In this document: piece by piece, positions 7,044 to 12,794 of the stretch
Numbering within the stretch: the first letter of the stretch is position 1
How the letters are laid out: each line of letters starts with the position of its first letter
Assembly (NCBI GenBank): GCA_964493765.1
Contig: CAZBPK010000038.1
Coordinates: 1 to 14,130 of the forward strand
DNA from: CALLMJ01 sp964493765
GTDB lineage: Bacteria > Bacteroidota > Bacteroidia > J057 > CALLMJ01
DNA length: 14,130 bases
Direction of reading: 5' to 3'
Made by a program: the position numbers and the translations under genes
Notes under the pieces: generated by a model
Seen by the model: only the letters and a program-made list of their open reading frames with translations
What the model was told of the DNA's origin: nothing
Database searches by the model: none

Positions 7044-7775
7044 TTATGAGTTTTTTCTTAATTGAATGATACCTAATTTGTTGAATAATAATATAATAGG
7101 ATAAACGGGATCAAATTCATGCCACTTAATTCCAAAATTTGCTCTCCCTGGATGGCTATGGTGATTATTATGATAACCTTCTCCTAACATTAATATATCA
7201 ACGGGCATAATGTTTTTTGAAGTATCACTTACTTTAAAATTAGTATATCCAATTTTATGAGCAAACCAATTGATGATTGCACCGTGGAAGGGTCCCATTA
7301 TCGCGTGAATAACAATTAAGCCATACCAAGCCCAATGTGGAGAAAAATACCAATAAAATAAAAAATAAAGAGGAATCCATAGTAACCTAATTGGCATTTT
7401 GTCAACAAAATTGTCAAAAACATGCCATGATGGAACATCTTTCTTAAATTTTTCATCTACTTCCACTTTATTGCTTGCAATATTGCTATAAATAACTTTA
7501 GTTTTCCACATCATATCAAAAATATTTTTTGAATATTTTGGAGAATGTGGATCTTTATCCGTATCAGCATAAGAATGATGCATTCTATGTAAGATTCCAT
7601 AAGCGTAAGGGCTTAAATAAGATGAACCTTGAGCAATAAAAGAACCAATATAAAAAACTTTCTCCCAAAATTTGCTCATAGTAAACATTTTATGAGCAGC
7701 ATAACGATGATGAAAAAAGGTCTGGAAAAATAACGATAAATACCAGTGACCAATAAAAAACAATAATATTGCCAT
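7044..7775 (-). CDS. Acyl-CoA / acyl-lipid desaturase (membrane di-iron, type 1)
   Basis: Integral-membrane fatty acid desaturase introducing a cis double bond, usually delta-9, into acyl chains using oxygen. The three diagnostic histidine boxes are present: HRYAAH (residues 23-28), HRMHH (63-67) and HNNHH (202-206), the last in the GEGYHNNHHSHPGRA context. NWFAH (169-173) supplies the usual extra ligand region. Hydrophobic segments lie at ~1-21, ~40-60 and ~128-166. At 243 aa it is a compact bacterial form without a fused cytochrome b5. It heads a likely two-gene operon with metK (11-bp gap). It may set membrane fluidity, but the substrate is not readable from the sequence. Confidence 0.92.
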   Translation of the reverse strand: MAILLFFIGHWYLSLFFQTFFHHRYAAHKMFTMSKFWEKVFYIGSFIAQGSSYLSPYAYGILHRMHHSYADTDKDPHSPKYSKNIFDMMWKTKVIYSNIASNKVEVDEKFKKDVPSWHVFDNFVDKMPIRLLWIPLYFLFYWYFSPHWAWYGLIVIHAIMGPFHGAIINWFAHKIGYTNFKVSDTSKNIMPVDILMLGEGYHNNHHSHPGRANFGIKWHEFDPVYPIILLFNKLGIIQLRKNS

Positions 7776-7794
7776 TAAAATAAAATAAATTTCG

Positions 7795-7802
7795 CAAAGT
7801 TA
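7795..7802 (-). promoter_or_regulatory. -7 promoter element (TAACTTTG) for the desaturase-metK operon
   Basis: Minus-strand TAACTTTG fits TAnnTTTG, ends 19 nt before the desaturase ATG (7775) and predicts a leader of ~15 nt. No well-spaced -33 element is obvious. Confidence 0.45.
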
Positions 7803-7873
7803 TTAAATTTTTCAATACGAAAATAAAATTTTGTTTGTAACTTAAGTTGCAACATTAAGGCTATTATACCTTC

Positions 7874-7881
7874 TAATTTTG
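7874..7881 (+). promoter_or_regulatory. -7 promoter element (TAATTTTG) for the TauE/SafE permease gene
   Basis: TAATTTTG fits TAnnTTTG and ends 15 nt before the ATG at 7897. A TTG at 7847-7849 is 24 bases upstream, a little far for a -33 element. Confidence 0.45.
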
Positions 7882-7896
7882 CATAAAAATTGAATA

Positions 7897-8697
7897 ATGG
7901 AAATCATAGGTTATTTAGCGTCCATATTAATTGGAGTTAGTTTAGGTTTAATAGGAGGTGGTGGAAGTATTTTAACGGTTCCTGTTTTAGTGTATTTGTT
8001 TGCAGTTCAACCTGTTCAGGCTACTGCGCTTTCTTTATTTATTGTTGGTTTGACCAGTGCTGTTGGTGCTGTTAATTATTTTAAACAGAATTTAGTGGAT
8101 ATTAAAACCACCATTTTATTTGGTATTCCTTCAATTATTGCAGTTTACTTAACAAGGAAATGGATTGTTCCTTCCATTCCAAACCAAATACTCACAATAG
8201 GAACTTTTGAATTAACAAAAAGTCTTTTCTTAATGCTTCTTTTTGCTGTTCTTATGATTTTAGCTTCTTATTCCATGATAAAGCCTTCCAAAAAAAATGA
8301 GAACAAAGCCAAAAAAGAACTTTCTCCTGCTTTAAAAAATCTTATTCCATTTTTAGAAGGTAGTGTAGTTGGGGTTTTAACGGGGTTAGTAGGTGCAGGG
8401 GGTGGATTCTTAATCATTCCTGCTTTGGTAGTAGTTGCTGGTTTAGAAATGAAAGTAGCTATTGGCTCTTCATTAGTAATCATTGCATTAAAATCATTAT
8501 TAGGTTTTCTCGGTGAAGATCTAAGTATAGTTCCATGGAGTTTTCTTGGTATTATCTCTGGTTTTTCAATTCTTGGAATTTACATAGGTACATATTTATC
8601 CAAAAAAATTGATGGTAATAAATTAAAACCAGCATTTGGTTATTTTGTTTTGGTTATGGGTGTATTTATTATTGTGAAAGAAGTTTTCATGAAGTAA
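7897..8697 (+). CDS. TauE/SafE family sulfite/anion exporter-like permease
   Basis: The 266-aa polytopic protein has about eight hydrophobic helices in two halves. Each half begins with the family's Gly-rich signature: GLIGGGGSILTVPVLVYL (~18-35) and GLVGAGGGFLIIPALVVV (~162-179). A lysine-rich cytoplasmic loop (~127-145) separates the halves. Members of TauE/SafE (DUF81) move sulfite, sulfoacetate or other small anions across the inner membrane, and many remain uncharacterised. No sulfur or taurine gene is adjacent, so the substrate is unknown. Start ATG 7897 follows a -7 element. The gene is divergent from the desaturase and convergent with fumC. Confidence 0.88.
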   Translation: MEIIGYLASILIGVSLGLIGGGGSILTVPVLVYLFAVQPVQATALSLFIVGLTSAVGAVNYFKQNLVDIKTTILFGIPSIIAVYLTRKWIVPSIPNQILTIGTFELTKSLFLMLLFAVLMILASYSMIKPSKKNENKAKKELSPALKNLIPFLEGSVVGVLTGLVGAGGGFLIIPALVVVAGLEMKVAIGSSLVIIALKSLLGFLGEDLSIVPWSFLGIISGFSILGIYIGTYLSKKIDGNKLKPAFGYFVLVMGVFIIVKEVFMK

Positions 8698-8737
8698 TAT
8701 TTCGTACTTTTTCAAAATTATAGGAAAATTTTACAAT

Positions 8738-8768
8738 AAAAAAGGAGAGGACAAACCTCTCCTTTTTT
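8738..8768. terminator. Bidirectional intrinsic terminator between the TauE-like gene and fumC
   Basis: AAAAAAGGAGAGG (8738-8750) pairs perfectly with CCTCTCCTTTTTT (8756-8768) around an ACAAA loop. The stem has A's on its 5' side and T's on its 3' side, so both strands read hairpin-then-U-tract. It sits between two convergent genes and can stop both. Confidence 0.88.
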
Positions 8769-8791
8769 CTAAAAAAAATATAGTAACTTGC

Positions 8792-10192
8792 TTAGAAAAT
8801 ATCACCAACCATTTTTTCAGGTCTTACATATTCGTCAAACTCTTCGGAAGTTAAATATCCTAATTGAATAGCAGTTTCTTTTAATGTCAAACCTTTTTTA
8901 TGAGCAGTTTGAGCAATTTCAGCGGCTTTATAATAGCCAATTTTGGTATTCAATGCAGTAACTAACATCAAAGAATTATTTAAATGATTTTGAATATTAT
9001 CATGAATTGGTTCAATACCTTTTGCACATTTTTCATTAAAGCTAATACAGCCATCTGCAATAAGTCTAGCGGAATGAATAAAATTATAAATCATCATAGG
9101 CTTAAACACATTCAATTCAAAATGTCCATTAGAGCCACCGATATTGATAGCAACATCGTTACCAAGAACTTGAGCGGCAATCATAGTTAAGGCTTCGCAT
9201 TGAGTAGGGTTTACTTTACCGGGCATAATTGAAGAGCCAGGTTCATTGTCAGGGATAAAAATTTCACCTATACCACAACGAGGTCCTGAGCTTAACATTC
9301 TGATATCATTAGCAATTTTCATTAAAGAGACTGCAACGGTTTTTAAAGCACCATGAGATTCAACAATTGCGTCGTGAGCAGCTAAGGCTTCAAATTTATT
9401 TTCTGCTGTTCTAAAAGGTAATCCAGTAAATTCAGCTATTTTCTTAGCTACTAATTCCGCATATCCTTTTGGAGTATTGATGCCTGTACCTACTGCTGTA
9501 CCTCCTAAAGCTAATTCAGAAACATGCTCTAAAGTTCTTTCTACTGCTTTAATTCCATGTTCTAATTGAGATACATAGCCACTAAATTCTTGACCTAGTG
9601 TTAAAGGTGTTGCATCCATAAAATGCGTTCTTCCAATTTTAACAATATGTTTAAATGCTTCGGATTTAGCCTTTAAAGTATCTTTTAATGCGGTTATACC
9701 GGGTATCGTTTTTTCTACTAAAATTTTATATGCAGCAATATGCATTGCAGTTGGGAAAGTATCATTTGAAGATTGAGACTTATTAACGTCATCGTTAGGG
9801 TGCAAAAACTTTTCTTTATCGGTTAATTTCCCTCCTTTGATTACATGACCACGATAAGCAATTACTTCATTGACATTCATATTAGATTGAGTACCTGAAC
9901 CTGTTTGCCATACTACTAACGGAAAATAATCATCTAGCTTTCCTTCTAAAATTTCATCACAAACTTGTCCAATTAATTCCGCTTTTTCTTGAGACAAAAC
10001 CCCTAATTCATAATTTGTATAAGCTGCAGCTTTTTTTAAATAAGCAAATGCTTTAATAATTTCTTTGGGCATTTTGTTAATATCTTGAGCAATTTTAAAG
10101 TTCTCAATAGAACGTTGTGTTTGTGCTCCGTAATAAGCATCGATAGGTACTTTTACAATACCCATAGTGTCTTTCTCTTCTCTAAATTCCAT
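8792..10192 (-). CDS. fumC: Fumarate hydratase class II
   Basis: Interconverts fumarate and L-malate in the TCA cycle. The product is 466 aa from ATG 10192 (E. coli FumC is 467), starting MEFREEKDTMG, which aligns with the usual RxEKDxMG opening. The longer frame starts at a TTG (10222) that forms the end of a promoter element. Motifs: GAQTQRS near residue 23; TGSGTQSNMNVNEV (~98-111); SQSSNDTFPTAMH (~140-152); GRTHFMDATPLTLGQEFSG (~187-205, catalytic His region); and the superfamily signature GSSIMPGKVNP on the mobile catalytic loop. The ENKFEALAAHDA segment favours fumarase over aspartase. It has its own promoter and shares a bidirectional terminator with the convergent TauE-like gene. Confidence 0.96.
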   Translation of the reverse strand: MEFREEKDTMGIVKVPIDAYYGAQTQRSIENFKIAQDINKMPKEIIKAFAYLKKAAAYTNYELGVLSQEKAELIGQVCDEILEGKLDDYFPLVVWQTGSGTQSNMNVNEVIAYRGHVIKGGKLTDKEKFLHPNDDVNKSQSSNDTFPTAMHIAAYKILVEKTIPGITALKDTLKAKSEAFKHIVKIGRTHFMDATPLTLGQEFSGYVSQLEHGIKAVERTLEHVSELALGGTAVGTGINTPKGYAELVAKKIAEFTGLPFRTAENKFEALAAHDAIVESHGALKTVAVSLMKIANDIRMLSSGPRCGIGEIFIPDNEPGSSIMPGKVNPTQCEALTMIAAQVLGNDVAINIGGSNGHFELNVFKPMMIYNFIHSARLIADGCISFNEKCAKGIEPIHDNIQNHLNNSLMLVTALNTKIGYYKAAEIAQTAHKKGLTLKETAIQLGYLTSEEFDEYVRPEKMVGDIF

Positions 10193-10219
10193 AAATTTTG
10201 ATAAATAATTTTGAAAACG

Positions 10220-10227
10220 CAAATTTA
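10220..10227 (-). promoter_or_regulatory. -7 promoter element (TAAATTTG) for fumC
   Basis: Minus-strand TAAATTTG fits TAnnTTTG and ends 27 nt before the ATG at 10192. A TTTG at 10245-10242 lies only 14 bases upstream, short for a -33 element. The TTG codon at 10222-10220 is part of this element. Confidence 0.5.
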
Positions 10228-10301
10228 AAGAATAAAATTCTCAAATCCGTTTAATGTGAATGAACGAAAATAAATTTTTTGGAATAATTATATATCAGAA
10301 A

Positions 10302-10318
10302 GCATAAAAAAGTTATGC
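10302..10318 (-). terminator. Weak hairpin downstream of the LolA-like gene
   Basis: GCATAA (10302-10307) pairs with TTATGC (10313-10318) around a 5-nt loop, about 35 nt after the LolA-like stop on the minus strand. No strong U-tract follows. It could be a weak terminator before fumC; the assignment is tentative. Confidence 0.28.
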
Positions 10319-10352
10319 ATTTCTCTTTTAGAGATTTGAAATCAATGGGTTT

Positions 10353-11003
10353 CTAGTCCTCCCTTAAATCTACCAACTCAACCCCTGGATATTTATTGAT
10401 ATCGAAAATAAAAATGTCATCTGTTAAATTGGTATTTACTACAATGCTATTCATTTCAAACTGATGAGTAGTACCATTTCTATTATGAATTTTAATTTTG
10501 CGGATATTTTCTGTTTTATCTTCAATCCAAAGTTCAACTTTAAAAAATTCTTTTTCTTGTAATGGAAATAATGTCATTTTATGAGTATTGGAACCTCCGA
10601 TTAGATCAATCGCATCATATTTTATTTTCATTCCTTCATCATACATCTTAAAAACTTTTTGAAAGTTCATACCTTCTTTAGGATTATTTTTAGACAAATT
10701 GACTTCTTTTTCCTTTTTTAAATAATCCCATAAGTTTTTTCCATCACAAAACATTTCTCGTTCCTGAAAAACGATTTTATATTTATCTTTTTTGATATAA
10801 ATCTTTCCTTTTTTTACAGAAGGGGCTTGTTGAGTAGCCTTATTTTCCATTGTCCAAACAAAATCAGAGGTCATATCATTATAACCATTGATTTTTTTTC
10901 TTGAACTTTTTATAATTTTATCTGCTTTGGGGTCAACTTGTGCATAATTGAACTGGATAAAAAACCATTGAAACAAAAATACAGTTACTAAAATTTTTTT
11001 CAT
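10353..11003 (-). CDS. LolA-like outer-membrane lipoprotein carrier protein
   Basis: The 216-aa protein has a signal peptide (MKK, a hydrophobic stretch to residue ~19, then YAQ), so it is periplasmic. The mature part has the LolA/LolB-fold pattern: an N-terminal helix with repeated Lys/Ile (DKADKIIKSSRKKINGYNDM region), beta strands ending in KGKIYIKKDKYKI (64-76), the family's typical FCDGKNLWDYLKKEKEV (85-101, the 'dG..lw.Y' motif), and later strands with LTDDIFIFDINKYPGVELVDL at the C-terminus. LolA carries lipoproteins from the LolCDE complex to the outer membrane. Bacteroidota often encode several such proteins, so a dedicated paralogue is possible. It is the last gene of a minus-strand group (57-bp gap from the CBS gene). 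A TATTTTTG match at 11045-11052 could provide its own promoter. Confidence 0.85.
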   Translation of the reverse strand: MKKILVTVFLFQWFFIQFNYAQVDPKADKIIKSSRKKINGYNDMTSDFVWTMENKATQQAPSVKKGKIYIKKDKYKIVFQEREMFCDGKNLWDYLKKEKEVNLSKNNPKEGMNFQKVFKMYDEGMKIKYDAIDLIGGSNTHKMTLFPLQEKEFFKVELWIEDKTENIRKIKIHNRNGTTHQFEMNSIVVNTNLTDDIFIFDINKYPGVELVDLRED

Positions 11004-11060
11004 AAAAACGAATAATCTAAATTGGACTTTTTCAAAAATTGTTCCAAAAATACAAAAAAA

Positions 11061-11720
11061 TCAAATTTCTAAGAATTTCATTAAGGATTCATAGTTGTTG
11101 TTGGCATCAGAAAGAGCTAATTGTTTTTGATTTACATAAGCTATTTCGTAGCCAAATCGTTCATAAGCGGCTACAATTCTGCTTAAATCTTCTGTATTAA
11201 ATTTTAAATTCAAATACCATAAATTTTCATCAGGGTGTTGAGATAAAAATAATGAAACAATTTTAGCATCGCAGGATTCTGCAATTCTTGCAATTTCTGA
11301 TAAACTGTAGTTATTATGTGCAATTGAAAGAACTAAAGTTCCACCATGAAAATTTTGAAGTTGTAAATGTTTAAGAATTTCAGGAATTTGATGAATACTT
11401 ATGATTCCAGAATATTCATTTTGTTGGTTTAAAACCACTAAAACATCTTGAAATTGAAGCTTTAAAAGAGCATCATAAATATGATCATCAGAATAAACAA
11501 AAATAGGAGGGGCATGATATGGTAATAACTCTGAAATAGGAGTTTCTAAAGGTATACTTTGTGTTTTAAGTAACTCTAAATTCAAATATCCAGCTAAATA
11601 GCTATGATTTAATATTGGTACTTGATTCAAGAAATGAAGATTTGACCATTCCAAAGCATCTTTGTAGTGATGTTGGGGCGAAAGTAACAAGGGTTTCTGA
11701 GCAAAAAAATGAACATACAT
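11061..11720 (-). CDS. CBS-domain pair with C-terminal ACT-like domain (AcuB-like)
   Basis: 219-aa cytoplasmic protein without signal peptide or membrane helices. Two CBS motifs span ~17-63 (ISELLP boundary at 62-67) and ~66-118, with VYSDDHIYDALLKLQFQ and VLVVLNQQNEYSGIISIHQI giving the usual 'alternate helix, strand, G-[IV]-[IV]' pattern. The C-terminal part (~126-196: GGTLVLSIAHNNYSLSEIAR, then IVSLFLSQHPDENLWYLNLKF) fits an ACT-type fold. CBS pairs usually bind adenosine nucleotides and ACT domains bind small ligands, so this is probably a sensory or regulatory protein. The target is unknown, and the AcuB label rests on architecture only. The gene starts 45 bp after the secreted protein's stop. 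The start is the first ATG, and no promoter motif is evident. Confidence 0.78.
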   Translation of the reverse strand: MYVHFFAQKPLLLSPQHHYKDALEWSNLHFLNQVPILNHSYLAGYLNLELLKTQSIPLETPISELLPYHAPPIFVYSDDHIYDALLKLQFQDVLVVLNQQNEYSGIISIHQIPEILKHLQLQNFHGGTLVLSIAHNNYSLSEIARIAESCDAKIVSLFLSQHPDENLWYLNLKFNTEDLSRIVAAYERFGYEIAYVNQKQLALSDANNNYESLMKFLEI

Positions 11721-11765
11721 AGGATTAGTATTTATAATTAATACGAAAAAAACGAATAAAAAGTT

Positions 11766-12272
11766 TTACCAAGGACCTCCAATAGCTTTCCATACTACCC
11801 AACCTTTTTTAAGTTGATAGCAATCATTCAAATGAATTTCATATTCTGAAACTCCTTTGTAAGAAAATTGCAAAGCAATATCATATTTATGACCATTTTT
11901 AATTGGAGTTTTATTGATAATTCTATAACCTGTAAATTTACAATCTATCCATTGAATACCAGCATTTTTAGCATTATCTTGAACTTTTTGAAATTTTTCT
12001 TTCATTATAGATTGATGATTTTTTACAAGGTTATCTGAATTTTTTAAAGCATTCTTTCTTGAGATCTCATCTTTAAAGTTTTGTTTTGTATTCAATTCAG
12101 GATAATCATCTTTTTTTACTGTATAAATGTCAAATGCTTGGTAGTTGTTTTTGGTAATAGTTGTAAAAATGTCAGTAGAAAATTTATCCAAATTACCATC
12201 TTGTGCAAAAATACCCAAATGAAACGTAATTAAAAGTAAGAAAACAAAAAACTTCATAATCAAGGAATTCAT
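11766..12272 (-). CDS. Secreted protein of unknown function
   Basis: I do not recognise the family. The 168-aa product begins with a signal peptide. Both ATG 12272 (MNSLIMKFF...) and ATG 12257 (MKFFVFLLLITFHLGIFAQ) are plausible starts, and a TAATATTG element (12288-12281, one mismatch to TAnnTTTG) precedes the first by 8 nt. The mature ~145 residues are Lys- and aromatic-rich, with a helical first half (TKQNFKDEISRKNALKNSDN region), then beta-rich sequence with one pair of cysteines (CKFTGYRII and NDCYQLKKGW) and the C-terminus AIGGPW. The cysteines could form a disulfide in the periplasm. The strands ending in 'YQLKKGWVVW' recall small NTF2/cystatin-like folds, but that is only a resemblance. 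It leads the group with the CBS and LolA-like genes. Confidence 0.75.
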   Translation of the reverse strand: MNSLIMKFFVFLLLITFHLGIFAQDGNLDKFSTDIFTTITKNNYQAFDIYTVKKDDYPELNTKQNFKDEISRKNALKNSDNLVKNHQSIMKEKFQKVQDNAKNAGIQWIDCKFTGYRIINKTPIKNGHKYDIALQFSYKGVSEYEIHLNDCYQLKKGWVVWKAIGGPW

Positions 12273-12342
12273 TTTAATTGCAATATTACAAAAAAAGTGC
12301 CTAATACTATTAAAATTTATAAGCAGTAAAAAAAAAATAAAA

Positions 12343-12368
12343 ATTGGCTGTTGTGAATAACAGCCAAT
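12343..12368 (-). terminator. Intrinsic terminator of rpsT
   Basis: ATTGGCTGTT (12343-12352) and AACAGCCAAT (12359-12368) form a perfect 10-bp stem with a 6-nt loop. On the minus strand it is followed by TTTTTATTTTTTTTT. It lies 26 nt past the rpsT stop. Confidence 0.9.
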
Positions 12369-12393
12369 TCGTAAACATTTTCATTATTCAATA

Positions 12394-12660
12394 TTACTTA
12401 CCTGCTACGGCTAGTTTATTTACGAATCTTGCTAATTTAGATTTTTTGTTTGCAGCGTTGTTTTTATGAATAATATTTCTTTTTGCAAGTTTATCAATAC
12501 CACTTACAACTTTTGGTAATTTTTCTTTAGCTATGGTAGCGTCAGTAGTTTTTAATAAATCTTTAATTGCTCTTTTGACGCCAATTTTCTGAAATCTATT
12601 TAACAGCCTTTTCTTCGCTGAATTTCTTATTCTCTTCTTAGCTGATTTAGTATTTGCCAT
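12394..12660 (-). CDS. rpsT: 30S ribosomal protein S20
   Basis: 88-aa, very basic, all-helical protein typical of bS20, which binds 16S rRNA early in 30S assembly. It shows the expected start MANTKSAKKRIRNSAKKRLLN, residues 1-21 (MANTKSAKKRI then RNSAKKR), the central KRAIKDLLK segment, and the family's C-terminal pattern LAKRNIIHKNNAANKKSKLAR, with HKNNAANKKS the hallmark. E. coli S20 is 87 aa. The start is ATG 12660. Unlike every other gene here it has an SD-like AAGGA 9 nt upstream, plus a well-formed promoter and strong terminator, so it is probably a single-gene unit. E. coli S20 represses its own translation, and a similar loop is possible here but not shown. Confidence 0.97.
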   Translation of the reverse strand: MANTKSAKKRIRNSAKKRLLNRFQKIGVKRAIKDLLKTTDATIAKEKLPKVVSGIDKLAKRNIIHKNNAANKKSKLARFVNKLAVAGK

Positions 12661-12669
12661 GACTTCTTA

Positions 12670-12674
12670 TCCTT
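12670..12674 (-). promoter_or_regulatory. Shine-Dalgarno-like AAGGA of rpsT
   Basis: AGAAGGAT on the minus strand, with AAGGA 9 nt before the ATG at 12660, is well spaced for a Shine-Dalgarno pairing. No other start in the window has a comparable sequence, in line with the general lack of SD use in Bacteroidota. Confidence 0.55.
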
Positions 12675-12692
12675 CTACTTTTTTATGAACCG

Positions 12693-12724
12693 CAAAGATA
12701 ATTGCTTTTTATAAAATATCCAAA
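12693..12724 (-). promoter_or_regulatory. Promoter of rpsT
   Basis: On the minus strand, TTTG (12724-12721), 20 bases, then TATCTTTG (12700-12693) is a full match to the Bacteroidota TTTG / TAnnTTTG promoter. The predicted start is near 12688, giving a ~28-nt leader that holds the SD-like motif. Confidence 0.7.
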
Positions 12725-12746
12725 AAAAATTTTATTTTATAAATTG

Positions 12747-12774
12747 TAAAGGTCTTGTAATTACAAGACCTTTA
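12747..12774 (-). terminator. Palindromic hairpin downstream of the T9SS hydrolase gene
   Basis: A perfect 28-bp palindrome, TAAAGGTCTTGTAA and its complement, lies 20 nt past the hydrolase stop on the minus strand. It can fold into a ~12-bp hairpin. The following minus-strand sequence is A+T-rich (CAATTTATAAAATAAAATTTTTTTT), with its T-run delayed by ~15 nt. Probably a terminator separating the gene from the rpsT promoter. Confidence 0.65.
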
Positions 12775-12794
12775 ACAAAATTTATTTTATAAGA

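Noticed and set aside
12296..12310. GTGCCTAATAC resembling GTGCCTAACAC of repeat copy A
   Set aside because: Only about 10 of 11 bases match and the other conserved blocks are absent, so a decayed third copy is not supported.
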